DNA of 64,000 nt from Rapana venosa (GCA_028751875.1 CM054162.1:9492990-9556989); one strand, 5' to 3'; shown: positions 1 to 11,727, counted from the stretch's first letter. Numbers and translations are program-made. The notes: generated by a model from the letters alone, not told the origin.

Positions 1-626
1 GAAATTTAAAACACAATGAAAAATTTAATTAGAAACAAACAAAGAAAAAACTTTTTGACCAAAAAAAGCTAAATTTCCGTGGGCCCCTCGGGCTAAGTAG
101 GTACAAAAAGGGCTAGGCACATGTCACTTTTTTAAAACCCTTTCCCTTAAAATTAGGGAAGTGTCAGACATACTGGGGAAATTTTTATTTTTTTTTGTGT
201 AACTGTAAACCATCCCAATTGATGCAACAAAAAATGAGTTTTCTTTATTTCAAGTGAATTTTTATGTAAAGGGAAAGTAAATCAAAAACACTTTAATCAT
301 CCCTAAGCCGATAAAGGGAAATTTCAATCATCTACCCGTCCCGATCGACGCAGGTTGAAAATTTGTTCTGTGGTGCTTAATTTTTGGGCAAGTTTGCCTG
401 TTCTTCAGCAATGATCTTTTCTGCCCAGGTTTTTATCTGTTAAAAGATGACTTTTAACAAACACTTTACTGCCCTGGCTTTTGAGGCTGGGGTCGTTTGA
501 TAGTTTTGGAAAAGCTGTAGAAAGCCCTTTTTTGGGGAGCTTGAAGATGATTTATTGGGGCCAAGGTTTTTTGGCCCTCCCAACCCCCTAATCTTGTTGC
601 AAATTCTTGTGAGGATGTCTGTCACT

Positions 627-657
<31 letters not shown>

Positions 658-2900
658 CCCGTATTTCATCAGCTCCTGGAAGTTTGGGAATCCTTCACTT
701 TTCCCCCTTTTTCAGGATTTGATTGCGCCTCAAAAACCCCTTTTAAGAAAAATAGGAAATCAAACATCTTCTGACAGGTCCTGACTTTTAAATACACGGG
801 TCACCTTGTGTCCCGGGTTTTTATTTTAGAGGGTCTGAACAGTACCCTGTCCATCTTTTTAATGATATCCTTTTTTTCCCTTTTTGAGGCAGTTTTTTCC
901 GTCTTTGTCTCGATGCTGGGGACTCCCTTTTCTGTTTTTTTGCTGGGGAGCTCTTTCAAAAGTTTGATAGGGTCTTCCTGTTTTTCTTTTTCAAATTTTC
1001 AATATCTTTAACAAATTTTTTTCAATCCATTTTTCTTTGGGGCCCTTTTTTTATGTCTTGATCTTTTTGCTGATTTTTCTCTGTATTCTCCGCTCCTTTG
1101 TGGGACTTACACTTTTTCCAAATTTTTTTTCGTTAAACACACTTTTCTAGGAAATTTTAAACTGTGATCCAGGTTTTTTTTTTCTGGCGGTGCTTACCAA
1201 GTAAACCCCCTTTTTTTTTTTTATCCCTCATCCTGCATTTTAAAAGTTTTGGGTTTTTGCTCTGCATCTTTAACAAGTGTAATTTTAGTGGGAGCAAATT
1301 TTTTTCCCCCTATTTTTGCCCGGGAAGGCCTTTTTTTCCCAAAGGTAGGGGGCCTTCAATCTTTCTAAAGGTTTTAATTTTAGCCTGGTTTTTTAGGCTT
1401 TTGAAACTTTTTTCGGGGTGGGTTTTTTAAAATTCAAGAGCTCTATGTCGTGGTCCCTGCCCATGTCTTGGGACCCCGGAAATGTCCCCCGTCTTGGCTC
1501 TGTTGTGCCCAAACTGAACCGATTTTGTAACCAAATAAGCAAACAATCGTTTTAGGTTTGGTTTTTGACGGGTTCCATTTGGTGGGATGCCCCTTTCCCC
1601 CGGCGCGGATGCCTTGTGACCCCAAGGGGTTTTCAAAGGGGACCATGTCCTTGTAGCTGGCAAATTCCAGTATCGAGCCCCTCTTTCATTGGTAGCTGTA
1701 TTACAGGGGGGTCCACAGAATTTGCTCCAGTCTTTCAGTGTATCAGCACCCCCCTTTAAAGCATTCCATCTCCTGAATAATTAGGATGTCTATTTTGTTA
1801 GCTTTTGTCGATGATGCCCTGAAGCTGCATGTAAAATTCCTCTACTACTTCATCATCATGTTCTGTTGTTGGCTCATAAAGCTTGTACCACGTGATGTTA
1901 AAGGGGCTGCTTGAGGCAGATGGTTATAAGTCTATTTGGTTACAGGGCAGCACCCCAAGCACTGAGTTTTTGATGTCTTATTGACAAGGAAGCCTACGCC
2001 AAATTGGTGTGCTGTCTAATTCACCACTATATAGAGTACATGTCAATCATCAGTAAGATATTTTCAAAATTGTTCCGTCTGACTCACAAAAGCCCCTAAA
2101 GCCAGGTGTACTTCTTAAAGTTCGTGGGTGAGTTCTTGTAGCTTTCCTTTTTGGCAAGTGTTCTGACATTCCATTTTGCCGTGGTAATAAAATCTCTTAC
2201 AATGGATTCAGCTTCCACCATAGCATTCTTACACCTCGCCCTGATGGGAGACAGAAGGCGCGGTCTTTGTTAACCCGGGCGACGACCGATCCGGTATGGC
2301 CATTGGTATTTTCTTCATCATGCTGTGTATCTAGGGTAAGTACAGCTAGGTGGAGCCCATCCCTCTCCTGACTGTTTTTTTGGGTCGGGGTTGTCTCTCC
2401 CATATGGAACAGGTAGTACAGGTTACATGGTTACCAGTAATAGGAGCTCCGACTCCGGATTTTTCCTCAGGATTGACTCCCGAAGCCTATCCCGTGAACG
2501 GGTATGCCGCAAAGCAGGGGAGGTTTGAGATCAGGGTTTTCCTTCCCCTATGTGAGCTGCCTTCCCAGGTTGACGAGCCCCACCTACCTGAAGAAACTGG
2601 TTTTAAGGCGCCAGAGACCCGCCTGCACCCCTTCTCCTGTCAGTAGAAGCAGTTCCGCAACGTGCACGCCAGGAGCTGGACTTAGTTGTCAGAGGCTCTT
2701 TGAGACGCATGCCTTATGGGAGCATTTTATAGATAGTGGGAACTTATCCCCACTACCACCCCGGCTATGACAATCTTGGAGACCAATGTAGGAATACAAT
2801 GTTGTAAAAACCATTGATTGGAAAAGATATGTGCCATCATAGCTGACAATCTTGCCTTTCAAAGACCCTTGCAAAGACCCTTGAAAGTGATACAACAGAA
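1..2900 (-). mobile_element. RTE-like LINE relic, 5' leader, endonuclease and start of RT
   Basis: Read on the minus strand this is the 5' two-thirds of a non-LTR retrotransposon whose RT runs off the window start. Around 1900-1790 the translation contains EPTTEHDDEVVEEFYMQLQ, typical of the endonuclease of the GDWNAKVG-type RTE-like LINEs. Around 1500-1430 a broken frame still shows the closing endonuclease pattern (RRGTFPG then GRDHD, expected TFPGAD then GSDHD). Near 410-340 an RT block related to AEEQAGF..RST.EQIF is recognisable. About 2900-2200 looks like the untranslated leader. Frames are interrupted throughout, and 1-1440 has homopolymer-smeared base composition that adds apparent frameshifts. 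It was an endonuclease/reverse transcriptase for target-primed insertion and is dead now. The 5' boundary is approximate. It belongs to the same broad family as 53995-55480 and 62715-64000. Confidence 0.7.
627..660. repeat. Poly-C tract
   Basis: 28 consecutive C, then one T and five more C. It sits inside the minus-strand LINE, where a coding sequence would not be expected to carry such a run. Flanking sequence is also homopolymer-rich, so this may be an assembly or base-calling artefact. Confidence 0.9.
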
Positions 2901-3089
2901 AAACTGAAACCAATGTTGGACAGAATTCAAAAAAATGATTTTGGTGTAATGAGAATGAACTTATGATTTGGTGAAATGCACTGTTATATCACTATTCAGC
3001 AGTCGACAGTGATCTTATCAGTCTTCAATGTATTGACGTGGTCTCCCTTACAGAATCCCTATTACTTACACCGATGATCATTATAGACT

Positions 3090-5035
3090 CTGTTGCTGGT
3101 GTGACTGAAACCTAGCTAAAACCACATGGGCATGAACCAAAAATAAAACAGCTAACACCACCTGGCTACAAAACTCTTTCTTTCCCCCAACTCTCCTGTG
3201 GAGGTGGCATTGCTATCGTCTATAAAGACACTCTGCATCCAGGTCTTTCTATCTGTCACTCCCTTCCTTTTTCATCCGTATCTTTTGAAGTCTGTGAACT
3301 CAACTTCACCTTACCTGGCCACTCTATTAATTTCTGTTGCCTGTACTGTCCACCTCCCAACCATAGAAACAATTTAACATCTTCAGTTTTCCACCAAGAG
3401 TTTCAGTCACTCCTTGACTATTACAGCCTCTCTCCCAAGAAACTTATTATACTCGGTGACTTTAACTTCCACTTCGACAACCAGTCTTCTCCTGATGTCA
3501 AGCGTCTTTCTCTTTCTTTATCAAATCATTCTCTTTCCCAGCTGGTAAGCAAACCAACACACAGATCTGGTCACATTTTAGACTGGCTTATCACTGATGT
3601 CTCACAAGGTCTAGTCACATCCCAGTCTGTATCTGTTACTGACGAACTCCCCCCCCCCCCCCCCCCCCCCCCCCCGATCATTCTGCCATCCTTTTCTTCC
3701 TCAAAGAAAGCAAAGCCTATCATAAAGAAGAAGTGCATTACCCTTCGCAACCTCAAGGCCATAGATATTCAAACTTTTCTTTCCCAAGCTGCTGAACGTC
3801 TATCACAAATCCCTGACCATACTGATTCTTCTAAACATTACAATTCCGTTCTCAGCCAACTTCTTGATGAGCATGCACCTCCTACTGACCATCTCCTGCC
3901 TGATAGGTCCAGTGCATCATGGTACACCCATGACATCCTGGTCGCAAAACGAAAATGCAGACAGCTAGAGCGGCAATGGCGAAAAACAAAAACTGAGATT
4001 TAAACAAACAGCTTCTCCGTAAACAAATCAACAAAGTCAAAACCTTAATCCATTCAGCAAAAACAAAGTATTACTCTTCTCAAGTTCTTGATGTGATGTC
4101 TATGAAATCTCTCTTTTCCCTCACATCCACTCTTCTTGGATCTGTGAAGGCTAGCCCTCTGCCTTCTATCTACAACCACTCTGAACTTCCTTCTATTTTT
4201 TTCTGCATTCTTTTCTGACAAAGTACACAACATTTGCTCTAGTTTTGATCAGACTCTTTTTCAGCCTGCAATTTCTGACCGTCAAGTTTCTGGCACTCCT
4301 TTCCTTTTCTTTCATCCAGCAAGCGAGAAAGAAATAGCGACAATTCTGAAAGAAATGACATTAAAATCATGTGATCTTGATCCTATACCTGCTTCTCTTT
4401 TCACTCAGTGCCTTCCACAGCTTATACCCACTAATCACAAAAATAGTAAACTCGTCATTTCTTTCAGGAATTTTTCCAACAGCTCTCAAAACTGCAATAG
4501 TTACACCTCTACTCAAAAAGCATAACCTTGATCCTAACACTCTGAAGAATTATAGACCTGTATCCAACCTACCGAATCATCTATAAAATCCTTGAAAAAG
4601 TTGTTCTGATACAACTCAACAGCCATCTTCATTCAAACAATCTCCTTTCCCCTTTTCAGTCTGCCTATCGTGCCAACCACAGCACTGAATCGACCCTAGT
4701 CCACACCTTAAACACGCCTCTACACGTGTCAGACTGAGGAAAAATCTCTCTTCTCACTCTTCTCAACTTATCTGCAGCCTTTGACACTATAGACCACTCA
4801 ATTCTTCTCTCCCATCTCCAAAAAACCTTTTGGTATTAAAGGCACATCCCTCACCTGGTTCAGTTCATACCTTACAGAATGATTCCACACAGTTGCAGTA
4901 AACAAGATTCAATCAAAACCTGCCAAACTGGAATTTGGAGTCCTACAGGGATCAGTTCTTGGCCCTGTTCTTTTCACTCGCTACACCGCTCCTCTTTCAC
5001 ACATAATAAATCGTCATCAGATCAACAATCATTTA
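3090..5035 (+). mobile_element. CR1-like LINE (family A), 5'-truncated, endonuclease plus partial RT
   Basis: Related to the copies at 45905-47065 and 50130-52110. The endonuclease half is visible as a discontinuous frame: FNCC-type LYCPPPN near 3340, then LIILGDFNFHFDNQ near 3445-3485, RSGHILDWLITDV near 3565, and a DHSA motif after the poly-C at 3676. RT pieces follow: KTAIVTPLLKKHNLDP near 4495, NYRPVSNLP near 4550, and GVLQGSVLGPVLF near 4940. The element stops before the catalytic FADD box, where a reverse-oriented (A)n/(ATA)n tail begins. CR1/L2/Rex-type clades of the Jockey superfamily share these motifs; I cannot assign the clade more finely. There are many frameshifts, so it is inactive. 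Confidence 0.75.
3649..3675. repeat. 27-base poly-C inside LINE family A
   Basis: In the sister copy at 46983-47010 the same coding position reads GAACTG-CATTCT-GATCATTC. Here a C-run replaces GCATTCT between GAACT and GATCATTC. The run therefore arose within this copy or during sequencing, and is not ancestral to the family. Confidence 0.9.
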
Positions 5036-5113
5036 AAAAAAAAAAAAAAAAATAATAATAATCATAATAAATGGAACTTATGTAGCACTATATCTTGCAA
5101 AGACAAATCAAAG
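5036..5113 (-). repeat. LINE/SINE 3' tail, (ATT)n type, reverse orientation
   Basis: Poly-A then ATA repeats, followed by the reverse complement of the 'agtgctatataa-type' 3' end (here tagcactatatcttgcaaag). The same end occurs at 19318-19385 (minus), 27700-27790 (plus) and 53915-53995 (plus). This end is a common 3' terminus of RTE/CR1-mobilised repeats in invertebrates. Only the terminal about 75 bp are present. Confidence 0.65.
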
Positions 5114-5127
5114 TGCATACATTCAAC

Positions 5128-5370
5128 ATAATCTACACAGTCATGCAATCAATGAATAACACTGAACATGTTCGACCTGGACAACCTGGCCACAACCCTC
5201 TTCAGAAGTTGGGATCTGTTTACACCGATCTTGTGGACACTTTTGTGTATCGCCCACATCAGCAGATTTCTCTGGATGAGGGGATGATCCCCTGGAGATC
5301 TATCATTCAGAGTCTACAACCCGGACAAGCCCCAAAAATACGGCATCTAAGCCTACATGATCTGTGGCTC
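5128..5370 (+). pseudogene. piggyBac-type transposase fragment (broken)
   Basis: The reading frame from about 5158 gives HVRPGQPGHNPLQKLG, then VYTDLVDTFVYRPHQQ, then ISLDEGMIPWR. This is the DDE_Tnp_1_7 (piggyBac) transposase core around its first catalytic Asp. The frame then shifts: from 5306 the next frame reads FRVYNPDKPQKYGI, followed by a TAA stop at 5348-5350 and AYMIC. In intact relatives GRLSF..Y.P.KP.K.GIK directly follows the (I/L)PW/F-R motif. A short deletion at about 5300 plus one nonsense codon therefore inactivate it. Only about 75 of the usual 500-600 residues remain. No TTAA-flanked termini could be found around it. It is a relic of a cut-and-paste DNA transposon. Confidence 0.8.
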
Positions 5371-5377
5371 TACCAAT

Positions 5378-5985
5378 GGGTCATCATTAACCATTACACC
5401 CAGTGGTGTGTAGGGCAGCAACAAAGCGCTTCCACTCCTGCCTATCCTGGGCCAACCTAGTCACTGATCCCCAAGAGTGCTGCATGGCCTTCATCACTTT
5501 CTACAGTCCTCCTCCACGTTGCTTTTGGTCTTCCTTTCTTTCTCCTTCCTTCTGGGGTCCAGTGCAATGCTGTTCTTTGATTGACTGTGGGTCTATTCGG
5601 AGGATGTGTCAAATCCACTTCCACCATTGTCTGGTGATGATGGTTCCCATGTCTTCCTGCCTGCATCTCTGTAGTAGGTCTTGAAGATCTTCTCTGGCCA
5701 AAAGATCCGGAGAATTCTTCAGAGGCATATGGTGTGAAAGGATCGAAGTTTGGTAAGATCCGCTTCTGTCATCCTCCAGCACTCAGAACCGTACAGGATC
5801 GTAGATACAACACAGCTCTAGTATAGCTTCAGCTTGGTGTTGGTGCTGTACTGAGTTGATCTCCAGATATTGTTCATCTCTCTAAACACACTCCTGGCCT
5901 TGCCCAGTCTGTTGTGGATGACTTCTTTTGTGCATTTACCTGTAACTTGTTCTGTATCATCCAATTTTGGATATCTTGAAGGCAG
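5378..5985 (-). mobile_element. RTE-clade LINE, 3' (C-terminal) fragment
   Basis: The minus frame around 5665-5457 contains ALHWTPEGRRKKGRPKATW, here starting TALHWTPEGR, followed by WRRTVE. This is the conserved C-terminal box of RTE-clade ORF2 proteins. Upstream in the element (5700-5985) broken frames match the SVLLYGSE-type region. The low-coordinate end carries a short ATGATG-like tail (gggtcatcat on the plus strand). A longer smeared copy of the same family lies at 36245-39395, which shares the phrase gtcatcctccagcac (5778, 36625). It is 5'-truncated and inactive. Confidence 0.75.
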
Positions 5986-5989
5986 TAGG

Positions 5990-6303
5990 ACATATCAACC
6001 CTAGTAGTGCTGTTGGGGTTTTTTGTTTTTGTTTTAAACAAAATTTTTCTTCATTTATCTGTATGACTTGAACTAATGTTACACTGTCTTGATTTACTTT
6101 ATCATGTTTTGTTAGTCTGGATTTGTATTAAAAAAATTTCCATAGATTTTGTCTTTCAACATGTGTGAACAATGTATTTTGATTGCTTTTATATGTCAAT
6201 TTTCTTGATTTTCTTTTTTTTGTTGTGAGGGCAGGATGAAAAGAAGTTGTGTAAACTTAATCTTTTACCCTCAATAAAGATCATTTGACTTGACTTGACT
6301 TGT
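5990..6303 (+). other. Probable LINE 3' UTR ending in (ACTTG)n
   Basis: No coding signal. The block ends with an AATAAA-type signal (ctcaataaagatcatt, about 6268-6283) followed by three copies of TTGAC/ACTTG (6284-6302). A polyadenylation-like signal just before a pentanucleotide tail is what a LINE 3' end looks like. I could not connect it to a specific RT. Confidence 0.4.
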
Positions 6304-6529
6304 ATATATAATCATGTCTTATTCATCATGATTACTATTGTTCTTTGTCTACTTCTACTCTACTACTACTACTCGTGCTTTGCCTTTCCTCTTTATGGTC
6401 ACCATTCATTTAATATGTATACTTTTTCTTAAAAAGCACATGGGTACTGATTCCATTATCACTGAAACAAAAGAATTTTTTTTAAAGATGATTAGACCTA
6501 GGGTTATAGACCTGTGTTAGGTGTGGGTC

Positions 6530-6945
6530 ACGTACTAGTACCTTGAATGGGAGTCGGAAAAACGTTGGCAATTTTCTAAGAATTTTTATAAAGTATGAAA
6601 AAATGCACTGTGTACTGGTTTTGGGGATTGGGGTCATAGAGCAATACCAGGTAGTCAGGGAAAAGTTGGAAATGAATATCTCATGGGGATTGCTTGTGTT
6701 CCTACAATGTTGACTCGGTGCATGTATTTTGCTGTAAGTAAGTTAACAGACCCACAAAGGGGTACACATGGCCTTTGCAGGAAAAAGAAAAAAAAATTAA
6801 AACCTTCCAAATTTGTGCAAAATGACATGAGTTTTGAGTCAGAGGCTAGCCTTTCACATAAAGTGACTTTTATTTTTGCAAAGAGCTTAGTACATGCAGT
6901 ATGGATGTAAGAGACATGTAGAAAAACAGAAGAAAAAGTGCTAAT
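6530..6945 (+). repeat. Dispersed repeat X, copy 1
   Basis: Matches 28660-29120 and in part 30340-30455. Shared landmarks are catagagcaataccaggtag (6636), gttttgagtcagaggctag (6831) and the gtagaaaaacagaaggaaaa-like end (6917). No long ORF or terminal repeats were found. It could be an interspersed element of unknown type or the 3' UTR of a mobile element. Confidence 0.65.
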
Positions 6946-7775
6946 GTCAGATAGCCCCATAACCTATCCCACATGCAATTGAAATAGGGGCACTACCATA
7001 AGGTCTACATCCAACAAATCAAACCCAAAACCTATCCCACAATGCAATTGAAATAGGGGTGTTACCATTTCAGGGGGAAAAGTAATCCTTGGATACCATT
7101 TTGATCTAGGGCACCCAATTATCTAGGCTATACATAGGGTGCTTAACAGTGATCCACAGTAGAGTTGGAACTGTGCTACCAGGTGGGAACAGACACTGTC
7201 ACAGTATTTAGACAATAGACTGTTATTGATGACTATGCATATCTAGTAAGTTAACTTAACACACATTGTATTCTACAGGTTCTCTCCCCTCAAGAAGGAT
7301 GTGACAGAAGAGGCCAAGTTTTCAAGCCATAGCCTAAGCTACTGGAGGTAAATGGTTATACCTATTTTTCTTAATGTTTTGCTTTTATTGTTTCTCTTAC
7401 AACCAGTGATTCTGATGCCTTATTTATCTATAACTGTTGCTGTTCTCTTTTTTTTTTTACCACTTTAAATAATGATGCAAAAATAACAATAAAAAATAAG
7501 AAAGTAAATGCAGGTTACTACTGATTAATTTTTTTGAAAAAGGACTTTCAAAAATTCAATTATTAAAAACCTTAGTAAATATTATCTTTCCATGTCACAT
7601 TTTAAACATTTTTGTGCAAGAACCATGTTTTTAACAGTTGACTCTTAGATGGGCTTTTATCGGAAGTCCCCTTGGTGATAGAAGTGTGATCCAAGTGTGA
7701 TCGCTGTGGTTCCTTACAGTGAGACACTTTTCAGATTTAAGAACTGTCAATCGCATTCACAATACTCTTACCGTA
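6945..7775. other. No gene recognised; short internal duplication
   Basis: AT-rich sequence with no convincing coding frame. It contains a direct duplication: aacctatcccaca(a)tgcaattg at about 6961 and again at about 7029, each followed by aaataggggc/t...taccat. Confidence 0.4.
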
Positions 7776-7925
7776 TGACAAACAAACCAATCGACTTTTC
7801 ATCCAGGCACTATTTCATAATTTCTATGTAACAGACTTCCTGCAAGGCTACTTGGGACACAAAGTACTTAAATATTTAGTCATCTTTTTATTGTCAAGAC
7901 AAGTTTTATAGAATACATATGGAAA
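7775..7925 (+). repeat. Dispersed repeat Y, copy 1
   Basis: Closely matches 14308-14450. Shared words are acttttcatccaggcacta, tctatgtaacagact and gcaaggctacttgggacaca, with small indels. The two direct copies bracket the LINE at 8640-14252. Confidence 0.7.
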
Positions 7926-8276
7926 TGTACTACTATTTTGAAATCTACTTAAGTTTCTACCAAGTTTATGTACTGAAACAATTTTTTTCCTGAAAATCAG
8001 TAAACTGAGTTCAGTGCTCCAACTTTTCCACTTCATATATTTGTAATTTTAGTTGAATAAAAAAAAAACAATATCAGGTTTTGGTTTTACCCATCCTTCC
8101 AGCGTTTATAAAAAGTAAAACTTTGCTAACAGTATTATCAAGTCAAACACTTCATTAATTTTGTGTGTGTAATTGTAACCATTATTGTCCACTCAAATAT
8201 GGAAACAAATGTATGCTAACATTAGTGACTTCTTTTCATGTTTTATTATTTTTATTGCATGGCAAGGGTTTGTGTT
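7925..8276. other. No gene recognised
   Basis: AT-rich sequence without supported coding, RNA or repeat structure. Confidence 0.3.
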
Positions 8277-8365
8277 TATCTGTCTGTCTGTCCGTCTGTC
8301 CGTCCATCTGTCTGTCCATCTGTCTGTCTGTCTACTTGTTTATCTATCTATCATTCCTTTTCTCT
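8277..8365 (+). repeat. (TCTG/TCCG)n then (TATC)n tetranucleotide microsatellite
   Basis: Imperfect tandem tctg/tccg/tcca units grading into tatctatc. Confidence 0.85.
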
Positions 8366-8576
8366 ATCTGTTTTTCTGGTAGATTTTAATTTTCATTTGT
8401 TTCTTTTAGTTTTCTATTCATTTTCCCTTTTAGTTGAATTCTGTCCACTGATGTTTTTCATTATTCCTCTCTTTGTTTTGTATTAGCCAGTCTAATTCTA
8501 TATTTGTTAAATCCTTTGCTTATCTGGAAAGCTTTGTTTTCATTTATTATCTAGCTCATTTATTAATTTATTCATG

Positions 8577-8620
<44 letters not shown>
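8577..8620 (+). repeat. (CT)n microsatellite
   Basis: CT repeat with one TTTC interruption, preceded by ttatttattaatttattcatgcc. Confidence 0.9.
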
Positions 8621-9028
8621 AATTTGGCGATGGGTTATTGACAAGATGGGTTGTTGACAAGAAGCAGACGTGTGCAGGATGTTCTCTGCTTTACCATGAA
8701 ATTACCATGTTTAGAAGGCATGCATCGTTGTCAATTTTGGTATGGACATTGCTGGTGTGTATCTGTTTCTGATGGTGACAAAGTTTTGGTGGAACTATAA
8801 ACTGGTAGGTGGATACGAGTGACTGAAAATTTAGTAAGGATAGCGAAGAGTATCATCCTATCTGCATGGTAAACAGAACTCAGCTGTTCAACACTTTTTT
8901 TTTCTCCACGTGCAACTTACATGTGAAAGCACAAAGCTAGATCTTGGAGCTATGTAGGCCAAATCAGTGTGTCCTAGGTTTTGGTTTTTTTTCTCCAACT
9001 GTTCAACAACAGGTACTTGAATTTGAAA

Positions 9029-9754
9029 ATGGCGGAACAAGAGCAACAACCCAACTTTATGTTTTTTATTGACTGGCGGTTTAAGCAGATTCACCAAGAA
9101 CTTCAGCTTCAGTCTTCCTTCATAAAAAACAACATTGATGAAAAGGTTGTGCAGCTAGACAGTAAATTTAAAAGTATCTTTTAGGAGTTAAGAAATTTGA
9201 AGAAATGTGTAGAAGAAAACAAGGAAGAAATAGAAGATTTGAAAGAAGAAAAGCAGATCTTGATGGACAGGGTACAACAAATGGAGCGCAATCAAGAAAA
9301 GATGGAACAAGACTCAAAAGCCTGCAATCTTTTGTTCATCAATGTTGAAGAACACAGAAGAGAAGACAGTAGCTCAACTACTGACATTGTTACCGATATA
9401 CTGAATTTCTTTGACTTTGTTAACACCTGGCGACAGGAAGATTTTGTGAAGGCCCTCCGGCTAGGAAAACCTCAACCCCAGGGAAATCCCCCCAGGCCAA
9501 TTCTGGTGACCTTCTGTCGGTGGGCAGACAAGATGGCGGTGCTGAATAACAGACAGCTCAGAGACAATCTGCGGCAGGATGGAATCAAAGTGGCCTCTGA
9601 TCTCACCCACCAGGAAAGGGATATGGTGAATTTCCATTGCAGTCAAGGCAAGATTGTCTACATTTATAACGGCAAACTGCAAGTAAAGGACAGACGTCAA
9701 ATTCATCCTCAGTTCTATGAAGAAGACCCCTACCAGCTTCATTCTGATGACTGA
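9029..9754 (+). pseudogene. LINE family T ORF1, RNA-binding protein, one internal stop
   Basis: The first ATG is at 9029 in a good context (aaaATGG), giving MAEQEQQPNF. After about 51 residues a TAG at 9182-9184 interrupts the frame, which then continues in the same frame to 9754. Residues about 55-95 are a charged coiled coil (EENKEEIEDLKEEKQ). It is followed by an L1-ORF1-like RRM start (NLLFINVEE) and a C-terminal domain with LRLGKPQPQGNPPRPILVTF. L1-type ORF1 proteins trimerise through the coiled coil and coat the element RNA. The match to a fragment at 35308-35039 supports ORF1 identity. Without the single stop the protein would be about 240 residues, short for L1 ORF1 but with the expected domain order. 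Confidence 0.75.
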
Positions 9755-9928
9755 GCTCACAGCAAGGAGGATCTACACTACTTCCAGAGCAGACGGAACT
9801 TCAGTGGCGGGAGTTGGCACACCAACAGACGAAGTGCCAGTCGCAGTTACCAAGGTCAGCCAAGCAGAACTGATACCCCGTCAGTTCGTGAAGTAGAGCA
9901 GAGGGACTGTGGTGAAGCAATCATAGAG

Positions 9929-10411
9929 GTGCGTCAAGTGGGGAATACAGATGGTACAAGGGGCAGACAGGAATATTCCCCAGGACAACAGAAATGTGAC
10001 CAAAGACTTGTGGTTCCAGGCACTCGCCCATACTATGAAGTGACCAAACAGGGACAACCAGAACACAAAGACAGTAATGTGTCCACTGTTTACCAGGACA
10101 AAGGCAGACATCTTAGAAAGAATACCAGTGTTGATAAGCAGTCAGAAAATATGAAAGGTACTGGCATTCAGAAAACAACACCCTCAAGGGCAACAATGCA
10201 TGACAGGCCCAAAAGGCGTACTGCTTATCTCAAGCAGTCAGGTAAACAACAAAAAACTGCCATGTCCAACAGGACAGGTACCCAAAGTAGTATACTGGAT
10301 TCTCTGAGGAGAGCAGCATCATCTGATGGCTCCAAAGAGAATGAAGGGTATTCAGGGAACAAACAAAACAATGGTAAAAAGTCAAACACTAGGTCAGAAA
10401 ACAAAAAATAG
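9929..10411 (+). pseudogene. Hydrophilic linker ORF between ORF1 and endonuclease of LINE T
   Basis: An open frame of about 160 codons rich in Lys, Arg, Gln, Ser and Thr, with no recognisable domain. It lies between ORF1 and the endonuclease of the same strand, so it is probably the N-terminal basic extension of ORF2 or a frameshifted ORF1 tail. The start codon is not certain. No function is assigned. Confidence 0.4.
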
Positions 10412-10549
10412 GGTTTTGGCCGGGCCATTGTTACTTGTATTGTCAGTAATGATAATAACAACTCATCTTGCAGGCTAGCAGGGACTTCTCAGCAAAGTGT
10501 CCCTCACAGGCAGTCAGCTGCAGATGTACATGCTGTAAAAAAACCACAA

Positions 10550-11570
10550 ATTGAGTTTTTGAACTATAATGTTAATGGTTTGCTTGACAAATTGGAAAAT
10601 AATGATTTCATTAACTTTCTTTTCTCTTATAACTTTACCTGTTTAACGGAGACTTTCATCGCGACTGATTTTTCTTCACCATTATTTCATGATTATGTCA
10701 TCTTTACACTAAAGGCTAGAAAGTTATCACACCATGGAAGATATTCATGTGGAATTATTGTTATGGTTAGAAAAAAGTTTACAACATACATTGAGCAGGT
10801 TGCAAAAAAAGAATGAACATGCTGTTGTTATCCAAGTTCACAAAGGCTTGTTTTCAACTAACTACCATATTATGTTTGTCTGTACATACATTCCACCTCA
10901 TGATTCTGTTCACTGGAAAGATAAGCATGATGGATTTGGTTTAGAAGTATTGGAACAAACTTTATTGGATTTACAGGAGTTTAATGGCAATTTTCATATC
11001 CTATTTACAGGTGATTTTAATGCAAGGACTGCCAGTTGTAACTATTCCTTTGATGTTGATCATAACTTTCAAATACCAGATATTTCTAATGCTGTTCGCA
11101 AATTTTCTAGACAATCAGATGATCTTCACATGAATACTTTTGGAAACCAATTACTTGAGGTTTGCAATATGTTTTATTGAGTCATTTTAAATGGTTTGTG
11201 TGAATATGATTTTGATGGCAGTTATACCTTTATTGCATGTTCCGGGGCAAGTACTGAAGACTATTTTATTGTTTCTTGTGAACTGCTGGCATTGATCAAC
11301 ATTACTGCAGTTGATATAAAAAATGTGTCAGAATCAGATCATCTGCTTGTTGTTATGAAAATGCAACAGAAAAGTAACACAACTGGAGATTGTTATGAAA
11401 CTAGAGAAATAGATGAAAGTACATCCCTTGTAGAAAAACTTAAATGGGATGATACAAAAAATTATGTGTTCACCAATGCACTAAGAAGTGAAAACAGCAG
11501 CACTAGAATGGCAGATGCTCAGAATTTGTTACACTTTGATGTAGATAGAGCTTTGTCAATATTTGTATAA
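10550..11570 (+). pseudogene. LINE family T ORF2 endonuclease domain (frameshifted)
   Basis: An exonuclease-endonuclease-phosphatase fold is recognisable in three successive frames: NYNVNGL near 10561, CLTETF near 10640-10655 (catalytic Glu), YIPPHDS near 10888, GDFNART at 11010-11030 (catalytic Asp and Asn), a DYFIVS motif near 11260, and ESDHLLV near 11331-11350 (catalytic His). Frame changes occur around 10800 and at a stop near 11178. This domain nicks target DNA to prime reverse transcription. All key residues survive despite the lesions, which suggests fairly recent death. Confidence 0.8.
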
Positions 11571-11727
11571 TGTTTAACCAAAGCCAGCAAGTGTATGTAT
11601 GTTAGACATCATAAGGGTCAGAAAAGTCATCAGAATGGTTTGATAGAGACTGTAGCAAGGCAAAAATGACAGACGTATCTTAAAGCATTTTAGAAGGACA
11701 AGGCAGGAAGAGGACAGAATTAACTAT

